A DNA stretch of 64,000 bases, from contig NZ_PDNU01000003.1 of the NCBI RefSeq assembly GCF_002631185.1, forward strand, positions 62,001 through 126,000, in the 5' to 3' direction. The stretch is from Teichococcus rhizosphaerae. GTDB lineage: Bacteria; Pseudomonadota; Alphaproteobacteria; Acetobacterales; Acetobacteraceae. The first letter of the stretch is position 1. Every line of letters starts with the position of its first letter. Under the pieces are notes generated by a model, which searched no databases, was not told the DNA's origin, and saw only the letters and a list, made by a program, of their open reading frames with translations. A program made the position numbers and the translations under genes. Shown here piece by piece: positions 52,500 through 59,800 of the stretch.

Positions 52500-54041
52500 T
52501 CAGGCATCCGCCCAGAACGGGCCGGCGCGCAGGAAGCGGCGCCAGGCGCGCAGCACGGTGGGCCGCGTGTCGCGTCCCGCGAAGAGCGACCAGCCTTCCG
52601 CCAGCCCGATCGCCCATTCCGGCGCCACGGGCTCGGGGGCAACGGGGCCGGTCTCTTTGGGGCGGGTCGCTTTGGGGCCGGTCGCTTCGGGGCTGGATGC
52701 TGCGGTGCCCGGCGGGGCAGGGTCGTGCCGCGCCCCGCCGCCCAGGCTGGCGACCAGGGCACGTGCCGTCACCGCGTCGTTGGAAAGGCCCAGCGCCTCC
52801 TGCAAGGCCGAAAGCCGCCGCAGGAAGCGCCGCGCCGGCTTGCCCGGCCAGAGCGGCGCGAACAGCTCCGCCACATAGCGCAGGCGCTTGGCGTCCAGCC
52901 GCAGCTCGTGCAGGGCATCGTCGTCCAGCGTCTCGATGGCGCGGCCGCGCCGGAGCAGCTTGCGGCGCCGGCGTGCCAGCAGGGCCGCCGCCTGGGCGTG
53001 CAGCGGCGCCTCGGCGGCGGCCGCATCCGGCGCCTGCCATTCCCGCAGCGCGGCAAGCCGCGCCGCCCGCCAAGCCAGCGCGTGGAACGCCTCGCCTTCC
53101 AGCACGCCGCGCAGGCGCCCATAGGCTTCCAGCCGGCGCCGTGCGGCGGCGCGCAGCAACTGCTCCCAGCGCTGGTCCGGCCCCAGCCTGGCCGCCAGCT
53201 CGGCTCCCAGCCCGCCCAGGAACACATCCCATTCGCGCGCCTCGCCCAGGGCGCGCGCCAGGTCCCGCAGTCCCGAATCGAGCTCGCGCAGCGCCTGGCC
53301 GTCGCGCATCGGGCGAAAGGTCCTCAGGCAGGAGCGCAGGCGGCGGGCGGCGACGCGCAGCTGGTGCACCCCCTCCGGCCCCGCCCCCTCCCGGGCCAGC
53401 GGCGCCTGCACCAGGAGCACCGTGGCCAGGTGGGCGATGGCCAGCGCCAGCGCGTCGTCCGGCGTGGCGGCGGCGCCGAGGTCGGGCGCGCCCTTGCGGC
53501 GCGGGCGGGGCGGGGCGTCGCGCGCCAGGGCCAGCGCCAGCTCGTCCAGCCCGGCCGTGGCGGGCAGCCCCGGCAGCGCGGCGGCCAGCGCCAGCACCGC
53601 CGCCTCGGGTCCTTCCAGGCGCAGCAGCGCCACCGCGCATTCCCGGTCCGCCGCCCGCAGCGTGCCGCTGTGCCAGCGGAGGGCGACGCCGGTGGCGTCG
53701 GGCGGCGATTGCGCCACCCGGCCCGTGAAATGGGCGAGCGGGACCAGCGCCGCCTCGCCCGCCTCCTGCGGCACGGAATCGGCCGGCAGGACGCTGCCTT
53801 CCGGCAGGGCGGCGCCGGGAAGGGCGAAGCCCTCGGGCGGGCGGAGCGGGCAAAGGCGGCGCTCCCCCCGCGCATTGGCGCGGAGCGCCAGCCCGGCCTT
53901 GGCCAGCGATCCCTCGGCGCTGTCCAGCCAGTCCCAGGCCTCGGCGGCGCCGCGCGGCCGCTTGCGCGCCGCCAGCGCCGGATGGCGCCAGAGCCGGGGC
54001 GCGGCCGCCGGCGGAATGGCAAGATCGAGGCGCAGAGTCAT
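52500..54041 (-). CDS. CYTH-CHAD domain protein
   Basis: A 513-residue protein. The N-terminal part (1-190) has CYTH-like strands, but the triphosphate tunnel signature ExExK is missing (it reads LRLDLAIPP). Residues about 195-440 form a CHAD domain with the conserved histidine helices (EGVHQLRVAARRLRSCLRTF, ALHELRLDAKRLRYVAELF), which in other CHAD proteins bind inorganic polyphosphate. A Pro/Thr-rich linker near residues 465-485 is encoded by 15-bp repeats. It lies 4 nt downstream of sixA. A polyphosphate-binding role is inferred from the domain. Confidence 0.85.
   Translation of the reverse strand: MTLRLDLAIPPAAAPRLWRHPALAARKRPRGAAEAWDWLDSAEGSLAKAGLALRANARGERRLCPLRPPEGFALPGAALPEGSVLPADSVPQEAGEAALVPLAHFTGRVAQSPPDATGVALRWHSGTLRAADRECAVALLRLEGPEAAVLALAAALPGLPATAGLDELALALARDAPPRPRRKGAPDLGAAATPDDALALAIAHLATVLLVQAPLAREGAGPEGVHQLRVAARRLRSCLRTFRPMRDGQALRELDSGLRDLARALGEAREWDVFLGGLGAELAARLGPDQRWEQLLRAAARRRLEAYGRLRGVLEGEAFHALAWRAARLAALREWQAPDAAAAEAPLHAQAAALLARRRRKLLRRGRAIETLDDDALHELRLDAKRLRYVAELFAPLWPGKPARRFLRRLSALQEALGLSNDAVTARALVASLGGGARHDPAPPGTAASSPEATGPKATRPKETGPVAPEPVAPEWAIGLAEGWSLFAGRDTRPTVLRAWRRFLRAGPFWADA
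52644..52690 (-). repeat. 15-bp coding tandem repeats in the CHAD gene
   Basis: Three in-frame 15-bp units (ggggccggtctcttt, ggggcgggtcgcttt, ggggccggtcgcttc) plus a partial fourth encode a Pro/Thr/Lys linker. The multiple of three allows copy-number change without frameshift. Confidence 0.8.
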
Positions 54042-54045
54042 CGGG

Positions 54046-54579
54046 TCAGATGGCCATTTCCGGCAGGTCGTTCGGCGCGACGAAGCGGACCAGCCGCCCG
54101 CCCCCCGCTTCCAGCAGCCGCCAGGGCGCGGCGATGGCGAACTCGGCCAGCGCCCCCGTGGGGTAGCCACCCGCCAGGCGCTGGGTGCCCGGTGCCTTGC
54201 CCGCCATGCCGGCCGGCCCCGCCAGCGCCAGGGCCAGGTCGTGCAGGCCGGGGTTGTGGCCGATCAGCAGCACGCTGCGCGCCGTTTCCGGCGCCTCGCG
54301 CAGGGTTTCCAGCAGGCGGTGCCAGGAGGCCAGGTAGAGGTCGTCCATCGGCTCCACCATGGGGCTGTCCGGCAGCGGCGCCAGCGCCTCCAGCGTCTGC
54401 AGCGTGCGCCGCGCCGAGGAGACCAGCACGATGTCCGGCGCCAGGCCAAGGCCGTGCATCACCCCCGCGATGGCGGCGGCGGCGCGTTTGCCGCGCGCGT
54501 TCAGCGGGCGGGCATGGTCCGGCAGGCTGGGGTCGTCCCAGGACGATTTGGCGTGCCTTAGCAGGAGCAGTTGCCGCAT
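54046..54579 (-). CDS. sixA: SixA-type phosphohistidine phosphatase
   Basis: A 177-residue histidine phosphatase. The RHG-type motif LLLRHAKSSW has the phosphorylated His9, followed by the Arg of SSARRT and the C-terminal LIGHNPGLHDLA with the second catalytic His. SixA-like proteins dephosphorylate histidine-phosphorylated proteins such as NPr. The compact size fits SixA rather than phosphoglycerate mutases. It precedes the CYTH-CHAD gene by 4 nt, a pairing also seen in other proteobacteria. Confidence 0.88.
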   Translation of the reverse strand: MRQLLLLRHAKSSWDDPSLPDHARPLNARGKRAAAAIAGVMHGLGLAPDIVLVSSARRTLQTLEALAPLPDSPMVEPMDDLYLASWHRLLETLREAPETARSVLLIGHNPGLHDLALALAGPAGMAGKAPGTQRLAGGYPTGALAEFAIAAPWRLLEAGGGRLVRFVAPNDLPEMAI

Positions 54580-54691
54580 GGGCGCAGTCTGGCACGCGGC
54601 GCGGCATCTGTCGCGGGGTGAGGAGGCGGGGTTACGCTTCCGCCCCGGCCCGCCCATCTGACGGGGGATGCAACGGAGCAAGGAGCGGCGC

Positions 54692-55441
54692 ATGGGCGGA
54701 CGGATGGCGGTGGCCGGTGCCGGCGGAGGAGCGGGCGCTGCGGCTCCGGGGCAGGCAGGCGGCGTGGCGAGGCCGGCCTTGATGCGCCGCCGCGCGTTGC
54801 TCGCCGCGTCCTGGCTGCCGGCTGTCGCGCCACGGATGGCGTCCGCGGCCGCGCCGCCGCCAGGCTCGGCGGCTGCGCCATCATCGGTTCTCGCGGCTTC
54901 GCCGCTGGGCGCCATGCCGGCCGCCGGCTACAGCTTCCGCGTGCTGCGGGAGGGGCGGGAGATCGGCACCCACAGCGTCCGCAGGGAGGCGGGCGGCGTC
55001 GTGCGCACCGTGGTGGCGCTCGAGGTGAAGCTGCTCTCCTTCACCGTGTTCCGCTACCATCACGACTATGCCGAGCGCTGGGAGGGCGGGCGGCTCGCGG
55101 GCTTCGCCTCCCGCCTGGAGAAGGACGGCAAGGCGGCGCGCCTGGAATTGCTGGCGGGGCCGGAGGGTCTCCGCGGCACCGGGCCGGAGGGGACGGTGAC
55201 GCTGCCTGCCACGGCGGCGCCGCTGTCCTGGTGGGCGCCGGAGCACCTGGACCGCCCGCTGTTCGACGCCGGCACCGGCCTGCCCCTGGCCGAGCCGCCC
55301 TCGCGCGACTGGCAGGGAGCGCTGACCCGCTGGCGCTGGCCGGCACGCGACATGGTGGCGCTCTACGACTCCGCCGGCCGCTGGGTCGGCTTCACCATGC
55401 GCGGCGACGATGGCAGCGCCGTGCGCTACGAGCCGGGCTGA
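54692..55441 (+). CDS. DUF6134 family exported protein
   Basis: A protein of up to 249 residues. The hydrophobic signal segment with an RRR start (MRRRALLAASWLPAVAPRMASA) begins 30 codons after my start; the chosen ATG has the best ribosome binding site (AAGGAG, 6 nt), but the true start could be the ATG at 54782. The mature domain (YSFRVLREGREIGTHSV, FRYHHDYAERWEGGRL, PLSWWAPEHLDRPL) matches DUF6134, predicted beta-barrel-like periplasmic proteins of unknown function. The arginines may indicate Tat export. It converges with the lldD-like gene. Confidence 0.72.
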   Translation: MGGRMAVAGAGGGAGAAAPGQAGGVARPALMRRRALLAASWLPAVAPRMASAAAPPPGSAAAPSSVLAASPLGAMPAAGYSFRVLREGREIGTHSVRREAGGVVRTVVALEVKLLSFTVFRYHHDYAERWEGGRLAGFASRLEKDGKAARLELLAGPEGLRGTGPEGTVTLPATAAPLSWWAPEHLDRPLFDAGTGLPLAEPPSRDWQGALTRWRWPARDMVALYDSAGRWVGFTMRGDDGSAVRYEPG

Positions 55442-55468
55442 CGCCGCCCACGCGCCTTCCCGCCGGCC

Positions 55469-55501
55469 ACGCCGCCAGGGGGGAGGGCCCGCTGGCGGCG
55501 T
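55469..55501. terminator. Hairpin between convergent DUF6134 and oxidase genes
   Basis: Perfect 10-bp arms (acgccgccag / ctggcggcgt) with a 13-nt G-rich loop. No T-run; position between converging genes supports a terminator role. Confidence 0.4.
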
Positions 55502-55527
55502 TGCGCGCCGCCTGAGCCGGAAGCGGC

Positions 55528-56718
55528 CTACTCGGCCGCCTCCAGCCGCGAGCCGCCGGAGCGCAGCACGTCGCCCCGGCGCGGTGCGTGCAGGATCTCG
55601 GGCGTGATGCCGGGGATGTCCTTCACGCCGGTCAGCGCCATGGAAACGTCCAGCTCCTTGCGGATGATCTCCAGCGCCTGGGTGACGCCCGGCCCACCAC
55701 CGGCCGCCAGGCCATAGAGCCAGGACTTGCCGATCATGCAGCCCCGGGCGCCGAGGGCCAGCGCCTTCATCACGTCCTGGCCGGAGCGGATGCCGCCGTC
55801 GAACATCACCTCGATCCGGTCGCCCACCGCCTCGGCGATGGCGGGCAGCACGGAGATGGAGGAGGGCGCGCCATCGAGCTGCCGCCCGCCATGGTTGGAG
55901 ACGACCAGCGCGTCCGCCCCCGTGTCGGCGGCGATGCGGGCGTCGTCCACGTCGAGCACGCCCTTCAGGATCAGCTTGCCCGGCCAGAGGGAGCGGATCC
56001 AGGCGACGTCCTTCCACGAGAGCGAAGGATCGAACTGGCCGGCGATCCAGTGCGAGAGGGTGTTCAGCCCCTCCTTCGCCCCCGGCGCTTCGGTCAGGTT
56101 GCCGAAGGTCTTGCGCCGGCCGCGCAGCACCTCCAGCGCCCAGCGCGGCTTGGTTGCCACGTCGAGCATGTTCCGCAGCGTCAGCCTGGGCGGCACGGCG
56201 AGGCCGTTCTTGATGTCGTTGTGCCGCTGCCCCTGGATCTGCAGGTCGAGCGTCAGCACCAGCGCCGAGCACCGGGCGGCGATGGCGCGCTCCACCAGCG
56301 AGCGGGCGAAGCCGCGGTCGCGCATCACGTAGAGCTGGAACCAGAAGGGCTTGTCCACCGCGCCCGCCACGTCCTCGATGGAGCAGATGGACATGGTGGA
56401 GAGCGTAAAGGGGATGCCGAAGGCATGCGCCGCGCGGCAGCCATGGATCTCGCCATCCGCGTGGAACAGCCCGGTCAGGCCGGTGGGGGCGATGGCCACC
56501 GGCATCGACACGGCCTTCCCCAGCATGGTGCTGCCGGTGCTGCGGTCGGACACGTCGATCATCACCCGCTGGCGCAGCTTCAGGGCGGAAAGGTCGTCGC
56601 GGTTGGCGCGCAGCGTGGCCTCGTCATAGGAGCCGCGGTCGGCGTAGTCGAAGATGGCGCGGGGGATGCGCCGCCGGGCGATGCGGCGGAGGTCCTCGAT
56701 GTTGGTCACGGGCGGCAT
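55528..56718 (-). CDS. lldD: FMN-dependent alpha-hydroxy-acid oxidase/dehydrogenase (LldD-like)
   Basis: Oxidises L-2-hydroxy acids such as L-lactate, passing electrons to the quinone pool or oxygen. The 396-residue FMN TIM barrel has FDYADRGSYDE near the N-terminus, PVAIAPTGLTG, QLYVMRDR (Tyr130), Lys252, the catalytic SNHGGRQLDG (His276, Arg279) and DGGIRSGQDV. GGAGGGAA precedes the ATG. Lactate is the commonest substrate, but glycolate or mandelate cannot be excluded. No lldP permease or lldR regulator neighbours it. Confidence 0.88.
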   Translation of the reverse strand: MPPVTNIEDLRRIARRRIPRAIFDYADRGSYDEATLRANRDDLSALKLRQRVMIDVSDRSTGSTMLGKAVSMPVAIAPTGLTGLFHADGEIHGCRAAHAFGIPFTLSTMSICSIEDVAGAVDKPFWFQLYVMRDRGFARSLVERAIAARCSALVLTLDLQIQGQRHNDIKNGLAVPPRLTLRNMLDVATKPRWALEVLRGRRKTFGNLTEAPGAKEGLNTLSHWIAGQFDPSLSWKDVAWIRSLWPGKLILKGVLDVDDARIAADTGADALVVSNHGGRQLDGAPSSISVLPAIAEAVGDRIEVMFDGGIRSGQDVMKALALGARGCMIGKSWLYGLAAGGGPGVTQALEIIRKELDVSMALTGVKDIPGITPEILHAPRRGDVLRSGGSRLEAAE

Positions 56719-56844
56719 GGCGTTCCCTCCGGGGTAGAGCCGGCATTGTCCCGCCCGTCGCGGCTTTGGCAAAGGGTTTCGGCGGCAGATCCCGTTGCGC
56801 CGGCGGCGGCGGGGATGCCCGCCGGCCACGCCCACGCCGCCCGC

Positions 56845-57582
56845 CTACCAGGGCAGGTCGATCCAGGAAAGATGGCCGCCCTTGCCCGCGCCCGTGTCCA
56901 GGAACACCGCCCGCCCGCCGGCGGCGGCCACCGCCACATAGGGGCGGCCATCCACGCTGCGCATCTCGTGCCCGCAATAGACGGTGATGCCGGAGGGGAT
57001 GCGGTGCACCCAGTTGTGCAGCCGCTCCGGGTAGCCGTCGGCGCGGGTGCGGCTGGTCACCTGGCCGAACAGGGCGCGCGGCACCAGCCCCTCCGGCTTG
57101 CCCACGCCCGCGTCGCAGGGCGAGGGCTCGCGCAGCATGCGCGGGTGGAAGCCGCCATGCACGAACAGCCAGGGCCCGAAGCGCAGCCAGGCCGGCGCCT
57201 CGGCGATGGCGGCCAGGGCGCGGGCCTTCAGCTCGGCCCCGTCCGGCGCGGCGTCGAGCTGGGCGAGGGTGACGCCGAGCCCCTCGGGGTCGGGCCGCAC
57301 CAGGGCGCCGGCCAGGGCGCGGCGCAGCTTGTGGTCGTGGTTGCCCAGGATGAACAGGCCGCGCCCGGAATCGAGCAGGTCGAAGGCCATGCGCAGCGTG
57401 GCGGGGCTGTCGGGGCCGCGGTCGGTCAGGTCGCCGAGCTGGAGCACGAAGAGGCGCTTCGCCGCCGCGCCCTCGATGGCGGCGGCGAAGGCGCGGGCAT
57501 CGCCATGCACGTCGCCCACCACGCGCAATCCCGCGAAGTCCTGCTTGATCCGGAGCAGCAAGGGGGTGGCGGAGAGCGTCAT
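56845..57582 (-). CDS. Metallophosphoesterase (PPP-like phosphatase)
   Basis: A 245-residue calcineurin-like phosphoesterase: VVGDVHGD, LQLGDLTDRGPDS, LGNHDHK, VHGGFHP and VYCGHE make up the complete binuclear metal site. The GDxHG/GDxxDRG/GNHD spacing resembles serine/threonine protein phosphatases or diadenosine tetraphosphatase (ApaH). Its ATG overlaps the photolyase stop (ATGA), so it belongs to the lhr-pdeM-phr operon. Substrate undetermined. Confidence 0.83.
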   Translation of the reverse strand: MTLSATPLLLRIKQDFAGLRVVGDVHGDARAFAAAIEGAAAKRLFVLQLGDLTDRGPDSPATLRMAFDLLDSGRGLFILGNHDHKLRRALAGALVRPDPEGLGVTLAQLDAAPDGAELKARALAAIAEAPAWLRFGPWLFVHGGFHPRMLREPSPCDAGVGKPEGLVPRALFGQVTSRTRADGYPERLHNWVHRIPSGITVYCGHEMRSVDGRPYVAVAAAGGRAVFLDTGAGKGGHLSWIDLPW

Positions 57583-59009
57583 TCCGCCTCTTTCAACGAT
57601 TTCAGGGCGGCCAGGGCACGGGCGCGCCCGGTCTCGTGATCGACCACGGGGCGGGGATAGGTCCGGCCCAGCGCCACGCCGGCCTCGCGCAGCACGGCCT
57701 CCGGCGCCTGCCAGGGGCGGTGAAGCCATTTGCGGGGCAGCTTCGCCAGCTCCGGCACGAAGGCGCGGACATAGTGGCCGTCGGGGTCGAACTTCTCGCC
57801 CTGGAGGACCGGGTTGTAGATGCGGAAATAGGGCGCCGCGTCCACCCCGCAGCCGGCGATCCACTGCCAGTTCATGCTGTTGTTGGCGAGGTCGCCATCC
57901 ACCAGCGTGTCCCAGAACCAGGCGGCACCGTCCCACCAGGGCTGCAGCAGGTGCTTCACCAGCAGGCTGCCGGTGATCATGCGCACCCGGTTGTGCATCC
58001 ATCCGTGCCGCCAGAGCTGCCGCATGCCGGCATCGACGATGGGATAGCCCGTCCGGCCGCGCTGCCAGGCGCGCAGCAGCGCCGCGTCCGGCTGGTAGGG
58101 GAAGTCCGCGTAGGCGGCGCGCAATGGCCGCTCGGGCAGGTCGGGGCGGTGCCACAGCGCATGGTGGGCGAAGTCCCGCCAGATCAGCTGCCGGCGGAAG
58201 GCCTGGCGCGCCGTGGCGTCGCCGATGCCGGCGGCCATGTGCCAGGCCTGGCGCGGCGAGATCTCGCCCCAGTGCAGGTGGGGCGAAAGGCGGGAGGTGC
58301 CGTCCTGGCCGGGGATGTTCCGCGCATGCTCGTAGCCGCCGGCGATGTCCTCGATGAAGGCGCGCAGGCGGGCGGTGGCGCTGTGCTCGCCGGGCGTCCA
58401 GTATTCCGGGAAGGCGGCCGCCCAGTCGGGCGCGCGGGGCAGCAGGCCGAGCGCGTCCAGCGCCTCGCCCTGCACCGGGTGCGCCACGCCCCGCAGCCGG
58501 GCAGGGGCGGGAATGGGCGGCGGCGGGTCGCCCAGCGCCATCACCGCGCGGGCGAAGGGGGTGAAGACCGAATAGGGGTTGCCCTGCCCGGTGCGGATGC
58601 GGTCCGGCTCCACCAGCAGGGCGGAATTGTGCAGCTCGAGGCCACGCCCCTCGGCCGCCAGCGCCTTGGCCACCGCTGCGTCCCGCTGCCGCGCCCAGGG
58701 CGCGTGGAGCCGGCCGGCATGCACTGTCGCGGCCCCGATCCGGGCGGCGAGGCGGGGGATCAGGGCCGTGGCCTCACCGCGCAGCACCAGCAGCGGCGCC
58801 CCCGCCTTCTCCAGCGCGGCCGAAAGCGCGGCGAGGCTGTGGTGCAGCCACCAGCGATGCGCGCCGCCCGGCGCCCAGCGCCCGGCCGCCGCGTCGTCCA
58901 GCACATAGACCGGCAGCACCGGCCCATCCGATGCGGCGTGCAGCGCGGGGTTGTCGGCCAGGCGCAGGTCGTGGCGCAGCCAGAGCAAGGAAGGAGCCGC
59001 CCCGCTCAT
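57579..59009 (-). CDS. phrB: Deoxyribodipyrimidine photolyase
   Basis: Repairs cyclobutane pyrimidine dimers using blue light. The 476-residue class I protein has an N-terminal antenna domain (WLRHDLRLADNPAL) and a C-terminal FAD domain: FRRQLIWRDFAHH, GRTGYPIVDAGMRQLWRHGWMHNRVRM, and WDTLVDGDLANNSMNWQWIAGCG. It overlaps its neighbours on both sides (ATGA), placing a light-driven repair enzyme within a ligase-associated repair operon. It is a CPD photolyase rather than a cryptochrome-DASH by length and motifs. Confidence 0.93.
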   Translation of the reverse strand: MSGAAPSLLWLRHDLRLADNPALHAASDGPVLPVYVLDDAAAGRWAPGGAHRWWLHHSLAALSAALEKAGAPLLVLRGEATALIPRLAARIGAATVHAGRLHAPWARQRDAAVAKALAAEGRGLELHNSALLVEPDRIRTGQGNPYSVFTPFARAVMALGDPPPPIPAPARLRGVAHPVQGEALDALGLLPRAPDWAAAFPEYWTPGEHSATARLRAFIEDIAGGYEHARNIPGQDGTSRLSPHLHWGEISPRQAWHMAAGIGDATARQAFRRQLIWRDFAHHALWHRPDLPERPLRAAYADFPYQPDAALLRAWQRGRTGYPIVDAGMRQLWRHGWMHNRVRMITGSLLVKHLLQPWWDGAAWFWDTLVDGDLANNSMNWQWIAGCGVDAAPYFRIYNPVLQGEKFDPDGHYVRAFVPELAKLPRKWLHRPWQAPEAVLREAGVALGRTYPRPVVDHETGRARALAALKSLKEAE

Positions 59010-59728
59010 GGCGCCGCGCCGGACCCGGCCTCGGCCCTGGAACGGGCGGCCAGATGCTTCATCGGCCCCACCGCGAAGCTGAACAGGCGTTCCCGGCCCA
59101 GCAGGAAGGCCCGCCCGCCGCGCGGGAACAGCGCCGCCACGGGGGGCGCGGTGATGGAAAGGCCGCCCGTATAGGCGCCAAAGGCCGGCATCAGCAGGCG
59201 CTGGCCATCGGCCAGAAAGCAGGCGCGCTCCACCGGGCCGCAGCGCGTGGGCATGGCGGCGCGGGGGTGGAAATGGCCGCTGACCTCGCCGGGCCGGGCG
59301 CCGGGCTGCCCCTCGTGCCGGAACAGCAGCGGGCCGAGGGAAAGCTCCTCCACCGACTCGCCGGGCAGCGCCTCGGGCGCCACGGGATCGTGGTTGCCGA
59401 GCACCCAGCTCACCTGCCGGCCGGAGAGCAGGTGCAGCAGCGTGGCGCGGTCGGTGGCGTGGAGGCGGGCGGCGCCGGCGGCGTCGTGGAAACTGTCGCC
59501 CAGGAACACCAGCTGCGAGGGGCCGTAGCGCCGCAGCAGCGCCGCCAGCCGCGCCAGCGTCTCGCGGGTGTCATAGGGCGGCACGAGCTGGCCGCGCGCG
59601 GCGAAGTGGCTGCCCTTCTCCAGATGCAGGTCCGAAAGCACGAGCATCTGCCGCGCGGGCCAGAACAGCGCACCGGCCGGATCGAGGGCCAGGCGTTCGC
59701 CAGCCAGATGCAAGGGAGCGGAAATCAT
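59006..59728 (-). CDS. pdeM: Ligase-associated DNA damage response endonuclease PdeM
   Basis: A 240-residue calcineurin-like phosphoesterase with VLSDLHLEKGSHFAARG, FLGDSFHDAAG, LGNHDP and VSGHFHPRA, the signature of the PdeM family encoded with Lhr-like helicase, ATP-dependent ligase and an exonuclease in many bacteria. It follows the helicase gene by 72 nt and overlaps the photolyase gene. The expected ligase and exonuclease genes are not adjacent here. Confidence 0.9.
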   Translation of the reverse strand: MISAPLHLAGERLALDPAGALFWPARQMLVLSDLHLEKGSHFAARGQLVPPYDTRETLARLAALLRRYGPSQLVFLGDSFHDAAGAARLHATDRATLLHLLSGRQVSWVLGNHDPVAPEALPGESVEELSLGPLLFRHEGQPGARPGEVSGHFHPRAAMPTRCGPVERACFLADGQRLLMPAFGAYTGGLSITAPPVAALFPRGGRAFLLGRERLFSFAVGPMKHLAARSRAEAGSGAAP

Positions 59729-59800
59729 TGCTTCGAACTGCGTTACCGGACGGAAGGCGGGGCGGGAAGGGGCTTTTGGCGCGGGTGGCCCGCCCGGCGC

